Positions 1 through 6,514 of a stretch of 11,013 nt of DNA are shown here, piece after piece (positions within the stretch are counted from its first letter, which is position 1; each line of letters opens with the position of its first letter). The stretch covers positions 1 through 11,013 of the forward strand of contig CALBME010000069.1 of assembly GCA_937896295.1 (NCBI GenBank), written 5' to 3'. The notes beneath the pieces are model-generated. The model was given only the letters and a program-made list of their open reading frames with translations, had not been told where the DNA came from and did no database searches. The stretch comes from an uncultured Micavibrio sp. (GTDB lineage Bacteria; Pseudomonadota; Alphaproteobacteria; Micavibrionales; UBA1664). The position numbers were made by a program, and so were the translations under genes.

Positions 1-177
1 AGTTTTCTGCTCTCGAAATGGAGCGGGCTGCGCTGCGGCCCATCAAGGACTGCCGCTGCCATCGAGGCGAAATTCCAGGCCGATGTCATTCAGGGCCAGT
101 ACCGTCCGGGGGCGGAACCACGACCGTTCCTGCCGTCCTACCTGATTTCCGAGCTTGCCGGATCGGGCGGACAATAG
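1..177 (+). CDS. 3' end of an unidentified gene (partial)
   Basis: Frame 1 is open from the first base to a TAG at 175-177 and gives 58 residues, the last ones being PFLPSYLISELAGSGGQ. Codon use from about position 50 onward looks like a real gene (GAG GCG AAA TTC CAG GCC GAT). The first 50 bases are less convincing in this frame, because frame 2 is equally open there. Its place directly upstream of cpaE suggests another tad/cpa gene, since cpaB, cpaC or cpaD usually sit here. I do not recognise the C-terminus as any of them and assign no function. The gene begins outside the window. Confidence 0.4.
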   Translation, partial: SFLLSKWSGLRCGPSRTAAAIEAKFQADVIQGQYRPGAEPRPFLPSYLISELAGSGGQ

Positions 178-196
178 CCTTAAAAGCCATCTAAAT

Positions 197-211
197 TTAA
201 GCCTGCATTAA
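197..211. promoter_or_regulatory. CtrA-type box upstream of cpaE
   Basis: The sequence shows TTAA, the seven bases GCCTGCA, then TTAA: a perfect match to TTAA-N7-TTAA, the core recognised by the alphaproteobacterial response regulator CtrA. It lies in the gap between the upstream gene and cpaE, 63 bases before the cpaE ATG. In CtrA-activated promoters the box usually overlaps the -35 region, which would put the transcription start near 235-240. No good -10 hexamer is visible at the matching distance. That CtrA controls this operon is an inference. Confidence 0.5.
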
Positions 212-224
212 GCGCGGAACGCGC
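212..224 (+). other. Small GC hairpin in the cpaE leader
   Basis: A perfect inverted repeat, GCGCG-GAA-CGCGC, has a 5-bp stem and a 3-base loop. It directly follows the CtrA-type box and precedes a second hairpin at 231-252. No T-run follows, so on its own it is not an intrinsic terminator. Confidence 0.4.
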
Positions 225-230
225 ACAATT

Positions 231-256
231 AAGGGGAGGAAGATACCCCCTTTTTT
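231..256 (+). terminator. Terminator-like hairpin or attenuator before cpaE
   Basis: AAGGGG (231-236) can pair with CCCCTT (247-252) around a 10-base loop, and the run of T continues to 256. The shape is that of a weak intrinsic terminator for the gene ending at 177. The left arm contains AAGGGGAGGA, the only strong Shine-Dalgarno-like sequence before cpaE. The same fold would therefore hide a ribosome site if transcription starts upstream of it. Whether it terminates, attenuates or does nothing cannot be told from sequence. Confidence 0.35.
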
Positions 257-273
257 ATTGGTATTTGCAGGAT

Positions 274-1524
274 ATGACGTTCGATTCAACGACGCCAAAA
301 AAGACGGTGCTGACAGCCATGCTGCCCGCGGCATCGGTGCATGTCTTTTCCGCCGAGGAGCATACGCAGGACATCGTCGCATCCCTGTCCGGTGACTGGC
401 GCTTCGGCCGCGTCACGCTGGAGCGGAAGGGCGCCACGATCGAAGATGCGATCACCCTGTACGAACAAAACGCATCCCCCACTGTCATTATCGTGCAGAC
501 AAACGATACCGGCGATGGTTTCAGAGACAAGCTTGCCCGGCTGGCAGAACATTGCACGGAAGGCACATCCGCCCTTGTGATCGGCCCTGTCAACGATGTG
601 CAGCTGTACCGGACGCTGACGGCGATCGGCGTATCCGATTATCTGGTTCATCCCGTATCCCTTTATGATATGGCCGAGGCGATTTCGCGCACGCTTTTAA
701 GCATGCTGGGCGCAACGCACGCCAAACTGATTGCCGTAGTCGGCGCCAAGGGCGGCGCAGGCACTACCAATATCGCGCATCTGGCAGCGACGATGGCGGC
801 GGAAGTGCTGGGCCAGAAAACAGTGCTGATCGACGCAGCAGCCGGTCATTCGACCCTGTGGGCGCAGTTCGGCTTTTCCCCGACTGGCACATTGGTGGAG
901 GCTGCCAAGGCCGCCATCGACCGCGACCATGACACGCTTTCGCGTATCCTGATGGCCGTATCGGAAAACCTGACCTTCCTCAATACGGGGGCGGAGCCGT
1001 TGCTGGACGATACGTCCAAGAAAAAACTGTTCGAAATGCTTCTGGAACGCATGCTGGGTCAATACCCGGTCGTGATCGCCGACCTTTCGGCCACGTCGCC
1101 GTCGATCCAGGCGCATGTGCTTGCGCGCGCGAACCACGCCCTGATCGTGACCACGCCGACGGTCAATGCCCTGTCCCTGACACGGACACTGATCAAGGAA
1201 GTGCTGGCCATGCGGGGTCAGGACGGCGAGGCGCTGCGCCTTGTCGTCAACCGCAGGGGCGAAATGCCTTCCTTTGAAGTGCCGGAAAAGGACATCAGCG
1301 ACGCCGTCGGATTTCCCGTTGCCGCCACCCTGCCCTATGCGCCGCGCCTGTTCATGAAAGCCGAATGCGAAGGCACCCGCCCGACGGACAGCGCGGAGGG
1401 CAAACGCATGGCGCAACCCATCTTGGATCTGGTATCGCAATTCCTTGGTGTCGATTCCGCCGTGCCGCCGACATCGGAAAAAACATCGAGCCTTCAGAGC
1501 CTGCTCAAACGGATGGGGGCATAA
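274..1524 (+). CDS. cpaE: Tad pilus assembly ATPase CpaE/TadZ
   Basis: A ParA/MinD-superfamily protein that, in known Tad systems, localises the pilus assembly machine at a cell pole. With the ATG at 274 it has 416 residues, normal for the family. Residues about 20-145 form an atypical receiver-like domain and the rest is the ATPase domain. The P-loop GAKGGAGTT (about 157-165) keeps the first signature lysine (K159) but has Thr where the canonical ATP-contacting lysine of GK[ST] would be. Such degenerate P-loops are common in CpaE/TadZ, so ATP hydrolysis may be weak. VLIDAAAG (about 184-191) is the switch strand and VVIADLS (about 266-272) the Walker-B-like strand. The start is uncertain: the frame is open back to 184, and a TTG at 265 is the alternative. 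Neither start has a well-spaced ribosome site. It is the first of four plus-strand tad genes; cpaF follows after 3 bases. Confidence 0.9.
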   Translation: MTFDSTTPKKTVLTAMLPAASVHVFSAEEHTQDIVASLSGDWRFGRVTLERKGATIEDAITLYEQNASPTVIIVQTNDTGDGFRDKLARLAEHCTEGTSALVIGPVNDVQLYRTLTAIGVSDYLVHPVSLYDMAEAISRTLLSMLGATHAKLIAVVGAKGGAGTTNIAHLAATMAAEVLGQKTVLIDAAAGHSTLWAQFGFSPTGTLVEAAKAAIDRDHDTLSRILMAVSENLTFLNTGAEPLLDDTSKKKLFEMLLERMLGQYPVVIADLSATSPSIQAHVLARANHALIVTTPTVNALSLTRTLIKEVLAMRGQDGEALRLVVNRRGEMPSFEVPEKDISDAVGFPVAATLPYAPRLFMKAECEGTRPTDSAEGKRMAQPILDLVSQFLGVDSAVPPTSEKTSSLQSLLKRMGA

Positions 1525-1527
1525 GCC

Positions 1528-3003
1528 ATGTTTGGAAAAAGACCCACGGGCACCGCCAGCGCGCCGGCTGAGAAAAAGAAACTTGAACTGGTGGCGAGCA
1601 ACCCACCCCTTGCCAAAGACGACAAACCGGCGGCTGTGCCAGCATCGCAACCGGTGCCGCCTGAATCCCTGCCTGATATTGTTGAAGATATCGCGCATGC
1701 GCCTGTGGAACCGGTAAAAACCAACCCCCGGCTTGAGGCGGCACGCGAGCGCATCTGGCGCGACGTGCGCGAGTCGCTGGACCTTAAAAACCTTGCCTCG
1801 ATGGAAGTTTCGAAGGCACGGGAAGAAGTACAGACGGCTGTCGCCGAAATCGCACGGTACCGCGCCCTGGACCTGACCAAGCAGGAAATCGCGCAGGTGG
1901 CACTGGAATGCGCGGATGACATGCTGGGCTTCGGCCCGCTGGAACCCCTGCTGGCGCGTGATGATATCGCCGATATCATGATTAACGGCCCGGACCTTAC
2001 CTATATCGAGGTGAAGGGCAAGATCGAGAAAGCGGATTTACGTTTCCGCGACAATCACCATCTTCTGACCATCTGCCAGCGCATCGTTGGCGCGATCGGC
2101 CGCCGCGTCGATGAATCGTCGCCCATCTGCGATGCGCGGCTGATGGACGGGTCACGCGTCAATGTCATCATCCCGCCGCTGGCTGTCGACGGCGCGACCA
2201 TGACGATCCGCAAATTCAAAAAAGACAAGCTAACCCTTGAAAAACTGGTCGAATTCGGCGCGATGACGCCGGCCTGCGCCAAGCTGATCATGGCGATCGG
2301 CCGGTCACGCCTGAATGTGCTGATTTCAGGCGGCACGGGTTCGGGCAAAACCACGATGCTGAACTGCCTGACCCGTTACATCGAAAAGGGTGAGCGCGTC
2401 ATCACCTGCGAAGACGCATGCGAACTGCAACTGCAGCAGCCGCACGTCGTGCGTCTTGAAACGCGTCCCGCCAACCTGGAAGGCGTGGGCGAAGTGACCA
2501 TGCGCGACCTGGTCAAAAACTGCCTGCGGATGCGGCCGGAACGCATCATCGTCGGCGAGGTTCGGGGACCCGAGGCCTTCGACCTGTTGCAGGCGATGAA
2601 CACCGGCCATGACGGGTCGATGGGCACCGTGCACGCCAACAACCCGCGCGAGGCGCTCTCGCGCATGGAAAATATGATCGCCATGGCGGGACTGAATATC
2701 AGCCCCAAGGCCGTGCGCGAACAGATTGCATCGGCGGTCAATGTCATCATTCAGGTTCAGCGCCTGCGCGACGGCAGCCGCAAGGTCACCCATGTTTCGG
2801 AAGTGGTGGGCATGGAGGGCGATATCGTCACCCTGCAGGACCTGTTCGTTCTGGATATCGAGGGTGAAGACGAATTTGGCCGCCTGATTACCACGCAGAA
2901 ATCAAGCGGTCTGCGGCCCAAATACTTTGACCGCATGCGCCAGTTCAACATGCATCACCTTGTGAACGAGGCACTGGGCGAAGCCTTCAAGGTCGAGGCG
3001 TAA
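1528..3003 (+). CDS. cpaF: Tad pilus secretion ATPase CpaF/TadA
   Basis: The hexameric motor ATPase (GspE/VirB11 superfamily) that powers Tad/Flp pilus extension, and in studied systems also retraction, at the cytoplasmic face of the inner membrane. It has 491 residues. Residues 1-65 are a low-complexity Ala/Pro/Lys tail. An N-terminal helical domain with GFGPLEPLL (134-142) and IADIMINGPD (147-156) is typical of the family. The C-terminal ATPase domain has all expected boxes: Walker A GGTGSGKTT (268-276), Asp box CEDACELQL (294-302), Walker B RIIVGEVRG (339-347) and His box TGHDGSMGTVHAN (359-371). The ATG is 3 bases after the cpaE stop, and a run of G just before that stop can act as ribosome site. 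It should dock on the TadB/TadC platform encoded next. Confidence 0.95.
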   Translation: MFGKRPTGTASAPAEKKKLELVASNPPLAKDDKPAAVPASQPVPPESLPDIVEDIAHAPVEPVKTNPRLEAARERIWRDVRESLDLKNLASMEVSKAREEVQTAVAEIARYRALDLTKQEIAQVALECADDMLGFGPLEPLLARDDIADIMINGPDLTYIEVKGKIEKADLRFRDNHHLLTICQRIVGAIGRRVDESSPICDARLMDGSRVNVIIPPLAVDGATMTIRKFKKDKLTLEKLVEFGAMTPACAKLIMAIGRSRLNVLISGGTGSGKTTMLNCLTRYIEKGERVITCEDACELQLQQPHVVRLETRPANLEGVGEVTMRDLVKNCLRMRPERIIVGEVRGPEAFDLLQAMNTGHDGSMGTVHANNPREALSRMENMIAMAGLNISPKAVREQIASAVNVIIQVQRLRDGSRKVTHVSEVVGMEGDIVTLQDLFVLDIEGEDEFGRLITTQKSSGLRPKYFDRMRQFNMHHLVNEALGEAFKVEA

Positions 3004-3006
3004 GAC

Positions 3007-4011
3007 ATGCTAACGCCGATCCTTTTTGCCCTTTCTTTCCTTATGCTGGTGGTCGGCGGCGCTTACGCCTATCTGCACGCCAAGAAGCTCGATCAAAAAC
3101 GCGAGCGTGCATTGTCGATCATTGCCGGAAACGCCACCCATGCCAGTACCGTCCCGGTCATGGATGCAGACGGGCGTCCGGCATCCGCCCCGGTTTTATC
3201 CGCCAATCCCAAGGATGTGGCTGCAAAGCTGAAAAAAGCGGCGCGCGAGCAGAAAGCCATGAACGACACGAAGTCGATTTCATCGCTGATCATGCAGGCG
3301 GGTTTTGGGTTCGGGCCGCTGCAATTCTGGCTGGGATCGTTTATTTTCGGCGGCGGCGTGACCTTTATGCTGTGGTCGACATCGATGCCGCGCATGGTCG
3401 TGCTTCTGATCGGCTTTACGTGCCTGTTCGGTATTCCGCGTTTCATTCTCAAGTTCCGCGCGCATAGCCGCCAGAAGGAATTCCTGAATGATTTTGCCGA
3501 TGCGCTGGAAGCGATGATCCGCCTGCTCAAGGCCGGCATGCCGGTGGGCGAGGCCATTTCCATGGTGGCGCGGGAATTTACCGGTCCGGTCGGGGACGAA
3601 ATGGGCCGCGTTTACGATAACCAGAAAGTCGGCGTGCCAATGCAGGACGCCGTGCGCAAGATGATTCCGCGCATGCCCCTGCCCGAGGTGCAGATGTTCG
3701 CCACCGCCGTCGCCATCCAGATCCAGACCGGTTCGTCCCTGTCGGAAGTCCTTGGGAATTTGTCCAACGTCATCCGCGCGCGGTACAGGCTGAAACGTAA
3801 AGTACAGGCCCTGTCGGCGGAGGCGAAGATTTCCGCAGCGATCATCGGGTCCCTGCCCGTTCTGGTATCGCTGGCTCTATGGGGGGTCAATCCAACCTAT
3901 ATCGGGCTTTTGTTCACGCACGAAACCGGAAAAATGCTGCTGACCGGTGTCATCGTGTGGATGAGCCTTGGCATTCTGGTGATGCGCCAGATGATCAACT
4001 TCAAGGTGTAG
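3007..4011 (+). CDS. tadB: Tad pilus inner-membrane platform protein TadB
   Basis: A polytopic inner-membrane protein of the GspF (T2SS-F) family. With TadC it forms the platform on which CpaF turns and pilins are inserted. It has 334 residues. Hydrophobic segments lie at about 3-21, 106-122 and 130-147, then after the cytoplasmic GspF domain at about 276-292 and 310-327. The domain core shows LNDFADALEAMIRLLKAGMP (160-179) and the QTGSSLSEVL turn (240-249), both typical of TadB. GAGG at 2995-2998, inside the end of cpaF, sits 8 bases before the ATG and supports this start. There is a 3-base gap from cpaF and a 4-base gap to tadC, consistent with one operon. The alternative symbol is cpaG. 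Confidence 0.93.
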   Translation: MLTPILFALSFLMLVVGGAYAYLHAKKLDQKRERALSIIAGNATHASTVPVMDADGRPASAPVLSANPKDVAAKLKKAAREQKAMNDTKSISSLIMQAGFGFGPLQFWLGSFIFGGGVTFMLWSTSMPRMVVLLIGFTCLFGIPRFILKFRAHSRQKEFLNDFADALEAMIRLLKAGMPVGEAISMVAREFTGPVGDEMGRVYDNQKVGVPMQDAVRKMIPRMPLPEVQMFATAVAIQIQTGSSLSEVLGNLSNVIRARYRLKRKVQALSAEAKISAAIIGSLPVLVSLALWGVNPTYIGLLFTHETGKMLLTGVIVWMSLGILVMRQMINFKV

Positions 4012-4015
4012 GACG

Positions 4016-4984
4016 ATGGACTATTTCGACCGGGAAACACTTCTGACCATGGCCAGCATGCTGGCCGCCGGCATATCGTTCGTGGCCGTGGTTTTGCCAC
4101 TGGTCCAGCGCGAGGAAAAGCGCGCACATTACCAGGACATGATCGCGCGTAAACGCCGCGATATTTACGAACAGTCGCTGGCCGACCTGGCTCGCCGTCC
4201 ACAGGGCGCGAAGGTGAAGGCCACCGACGCCAAAAAATCCATCGAAACCATGTTCAAGGTGCGCAAGACCGTGGGCTCGCTTGCCGACGACATGCGCATG
4301 CAGATGATGCAGGCCGGATACCGAAACCCCAACGCGCCGCTGATATTCTTTTTCATGCGCTTTGCGCTGCCGCTTGTGTTCATCGTCCTGTCGATGATGG
4401 TCATGGGCGCGATGAAGAAAGAAGTCGCGGACGGGATGAAATTCCTGGTGATCGCATCGGTTGCCGTGTTTGGATTCGTCCTGCCGCGTATCCTGCTGAA
4501 GAACAGCATCATCAAGCGGCAGACAGAAATCAATACGCGCTTTCCCGATGCGCTGGACATGATGCTGGTCTGCGTTCAGGGTGGCCTTTCCATCGAAGCC
4601 GCCATCAACCGGATTGCGGAGGAAGTGTCCGAGCATTCCGCCCTTCTGGCGCAGGAGCTGGGGATTCTGGGGGCGGAGCTTGGCCTGCTCAGCAATCGCC
4701 GTCAGGCGTTTCAGGATTTCGCCAAGCGCGTGGGATCGGGCGCCGCCAAATCATTTGCCACCGCCATGATCCAGGCGGAGCAATACGGCACCGGCATTTC
4801 CAGCGCCATCCGCACCATGGCGGATGAGTCGCGCGATATCCGCATGGCCGAAGCCGAGCGTAAGGCCGCCGCCCTGCCCCCGAAACTGACGGTTCCGATG
4901 ATCCTGTTTTTCCTGCCGGCGCTATTCGTGGTGATTTTGGGGCCCGCCGGCATCCGTGCCGTTGCGGCGTCCCACGGTGGCTAA
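4016..4984 (+). CDS. tadC: Tad pilus inner-membrane platform protein TadC
   Basis: The second GspF-family platform protein of the Tad machine and expected partner of TadB. It has 322 residues. Hydrophobic segments are at about 10-30, 108-131, 142-160 and 291-309. The GspF domain between them starts at FPDALDMMLVCVQGGLSIEA (176-195) and contains AEQYGTGISSAIRTMADESR (254-273), the standard TadC signature. The ATG follows the tadB stop by 4 bases, with AAGG and AGGA upstream as ribosome site. This is the last gene of the plus-strand tad block. Its TAA is the first three bases of a duplicated hairpin unit. Alternative symbol cpaH. Confidence 0.93.
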   Translation: MDYFDRETLLTMASMLAAGISFVAVVLPLVQREEKRAHYQDMIARKRRDIYEQSLADLARRPQGAKVKATDAKKSIETMFKVRKTVGSLADDMRMQMMQAGYRNPNAPLIFFFMRFALPLVFIVLSMMVMGAMKKEVADGMKFLVIASVAVFGFVLPRILLKNSIIKRQTEINTRFPDALDMMLVCVQGGLSIEAAINRIAEEVSEHSALLAQELGILGAELGLLSNRRQAFQDFAKRVGSGAAKSFATAMIQAEQYGTGISSAIRTMADESRDIRMAEAERKAAALPPKLTVPMILFFLPALFVVILGPAGIRAVAASHGG

Positions 4985-5027
4985 GCGGCTATCGCCGCGG
5001 GGCAGTTAAGCGGCCGTCGCCGCGGGG
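4982..5027. repeat. Tandem GC-rich hairpin repeat between convergent genes
   Basis: Two 21-base units (4982-5002 and 5007-5027) are 25 bases apart start to start and match at 19 of 21 positions. Each begins TAAGCGGC and ends GCCGCGGGG. Each folds as a 5-bp GCGGC/GCCGC stem with a 4-base loop, TATC in the first and CGTC in the second. The only two differences fall in the loop. The first TAA is the tadC stop codon. The pair lies between the convergent ends of tadC and tadD and can fold on either strand, so it may serve as a two-way transcript end. It has no T-run of a classical intrinsic terminator. Confidence 0.6.
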
Positions 5028-5037
5028 TGGATAGAGT

Positions 5038-5829
5038 CTATTCTATAATCGGCTTCATCCGTCCCGGCATGACCGGCGGGCGGGCCTTGCCGCCCCTGGT
5101 GGGCGTGGTCGCGGGCTGGACGGGCGCACGGAGAATGGCGTGATCCTTCAGCGAGTCGAGCATGGCGCGGTTGTTCTGATAAATGGGGCTTTTCAGGGCT
5201 TCGCCCGTGGCCATACTCATTACGTTTTTGGCTTCGGCAATCTTGCCCTGCGCCGCCAACGACATGGCCAGATTGTTGATGACAGGCGTCTTGTCTGTAT
5301 TTTCCGGCCACAGCTTCAGGGCCTGCCGGAACTGTTCCTCCGCCTCGGCATGCTTGTTGAGGCCGGACATGGCAAGGGCCAGCGCCTGATGCGCGGCCGG
5401 TGATTTTCCATCCTTGCCCAGAGCGCCTTGCGCGAATTCCATCGCCTCGTCATATCGTCCGGCGGAGATCAGGACCATGGCTGCTTCGGTTTTCAGGGGT
5501 TCCCTGGCGCGTTTTTCACCGGCTGATGTGCGTATGACCAGCAACGCGTCATCGATCTTGCCGGCACGGCGCAGCGCGCGGGCGTAGGAGAGGATGTACT
5601 CAGGGTTGCGGGGATCGGCATAATAGAGTTTTTGCTGAAAGGCGAGCGCGTCGGTCGTGTTGCCTTCGCTGGCGGCGTCGGCCGCGGCCGACGCAATGAC
5701 ACCGGCAACCGCCGACTTGCTGTCCCCCTTGCCGCGCACGGACGATGCCTTGCCCGGCAATCCACCCGAACACGCGCCCAGCGCCAGCGATGCAAGCAGC
5801 GTAAGAGGAAGTGATACGCGCATAGTCAT
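5038..5829 (-). CDS. tadD: TPR-repeat lipoprotein TadD
   Basis: A lipoprotein with tetratricopeptide repeats. In Tad systems TadD is a pilotin-like factor needed for assembly of the outer-membrane secretin. From the ATG at 5829 it has 263 residues. The N-terminus is a lipoprotein signal: a hydrophobic stretch then LGAC, giving lipidated Cys20, followed by SGG (Asp absent at +2, so outer-membrane sorting is plausible). TPR-like helix pairs occupy about 55-96, 110-138, 144-176 and 182-215; YADPRNPEYILSYARALRRA (70-89) is a clear repeat. The tail is Pro-rich and basic. The frame is open further upstream, but the ATG at 5829 follows the stop of the preceding gene by one base and gives the clean signal peptide. 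It is probably translated by coupling. It is convergent with tadC, not part of that operon. Confidence 0.85.
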   Translation of the reverse strand: MTMRVSLPLTLLASLALGACSGGLPGKASSVRGKGDSKSAVAGVIASAAADAASEGNTTDALAFQQKLYYADPRNPEYILSYARALRRAGKIDDALLVIRTSAGEKRAREPLKTEAAMVLISAGRYDEAMEFAQGALGKDGKSPAAHQALALAMSGLNKHAEAEEQFRQALKLWPENTDKTPVINNLAMSLAAQGKIAEAKNVMSMATGEALKSPIYQNNRAMLDSLKDHAILRAPVQPATTPTRGGKARPPVMPGRMKPIIE

Positions 5830-5830
5830 C

Positions 5831-6427
5831 TTACTGGCCCGTGTTTTCATCGCCGCCCATATCCCCGCCATCAACGCCGCTGTCCTGCGTCATGCCGGAG
5901 GGCGCGCCGGGAACAGACGCATTTTCGACGGCGGTGGCGTTATCGCCGGACGGATTTACCGTTTCACTGCCCGGCTGGACCACGGTCGTTTCATAGCAAC
6001 GGTCGGGGCAGTAATACATGGCGACGTTACGGCAGTTTGCGCCCGACGCCTGATTGCACATTTTATTCACGCGGATGAAGTTGCTGCGGCTGCCGCCGAC
6101 GAGAATACGGCGATTCAGCAGCGTCTTGCCGTTGCGATCGAGCGCGATGATCTTGGTCGTACCGGGTTGTTGCGGCACCACCATGATCAGGCGCGGATTT
6201 TCCAGAACCGCGCTGGCCTGCGCAGGATTGCCAACAATGACGGATGCCGCATCGGAATCGAGCTGAATGACGGCGGGGCCGTCCGGTGACAGGTTAATCG
6301 GCGCCCCGTCATCCATGGCATCTGCGGGCAGCGGTTTCATCTGTGCGAAGCCGCCGTCCTGCGCGAACGCGGGCGAGAGGACCAAGAGATTCAAAACACT
6401 GACAAAAACGAGGGTCAAAACGCGCAT
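5831..6427 (-). CDS. Secreted protein with secretin-type pil_N domain (CpaC N-terminal-like)
   Basis: From the ATG at 6427 it has 198 residues. Residues 1-22 are a Sec signal peptide ending AFA before QD. Residues about 43-112 match the small domain found at the N-terminus of CpaC/RcpA secretins: INLSPDGPAVIQLDSDA, VIVGNP, then VVPQQPGTTKIIALDRNGK. The secretin channel domain is absent, since CpaC is usually more than twice this length. After the domain come four cysteines (124, 132, 140, 144) in a short window, which could form two periplasmic disulfides, then an acidic Gly/Asp-rich tail. A GTG at 6439 is an alternative start. The ATG is preferred because GGTGAG (6435-6440 on this strand) sits 7 bases upstream as a ribosome site. 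It is co-transcribed with tadD, one base apart. It is likely a periplasmic accessory of the pilus secretin, but the exact role is unknown. Confidence 0.75.
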   Translation of the reverse strand: MRVLTLVFVSVLNLLVLSPAFAQDGGFAQMKPLPADAMDDGAPINLSPDGPAVIQLDSDAASVIVGNPAQASAVLENPRLIMVVPQQPGTTKIIALDRNGKTLLNRRILVGGSRSNFIRVNKMCNQASGANCRNVAMYYCPDRCYETTVVQPGSETVNPSGDNATAVENASVPGAPSGMTQDSGVDGGDMGGDENTGQ

Positions 6428-6459
6428 GGACAGGCTCACCGTGAAGAATCGATGCAGGC

Positions 6460-6478
6460 ATTATACGTGAAGTTCACG
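6460..6478 (-). promoter_or_regulatory. Promoter with overlapping palindrome for pil_N gene and tadD
   Basis: On the minus strand a perfect TATAAT (6460-6465) lies 32 bases before the ATG at 6427, giving a predicted transcript start near 6453. A weak -35, TTTCGA, lies 17 bases upstream. The spacer holds a 13-bp palindrome, CGTGAA-C-TTCACG (6466-6478), directly next to the -10. This is a position where a dimeric regulator would act as repressor. The half-site sequence recurs at 6440-6446 near the ribosome site. The regulator is unknown. Confidence 0.55.
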
Positions 6479-6514
6479 GCTTTCGAAACCGTCTGCGCTG
6501 CGCCGGCCGGCCAA

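Noticed and set aside
1..177. Upstream partial gene as cpaD
   Set aside because: Position fits but the visible C-terminus lacks any CpaD feature I know; no symbol assigned.
697..1698. 333-residue minus-strand open frame opposite cpaE
   Set aside because: It is a shadow of cpaE in GC-rich DNA. Composition is rich in Arg, His, Gln and Cys with no family resemblance, while the plus strand encodes a clear ATPase.
2326..2793. 155-residue minus-strand frame opposite cpaF
   Set aside because: It covers the Walker and His boxes of cpaF on the other strand and has no recognisable domain.
5657..6289. 210-residue plus-strand frame spanning the tadD and pil_N region
   Set aside because: It is antisense to two genes with clear signal peptides and domains, crosses their boundary, and has no ribosome site.
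6505..6512. GGCCGGCC palindrome after the iron permease as a terminator
   Set aside because: Only an 8-bp self-complementary word with no loop and no T-run; common by chance in GC-rich DNA.
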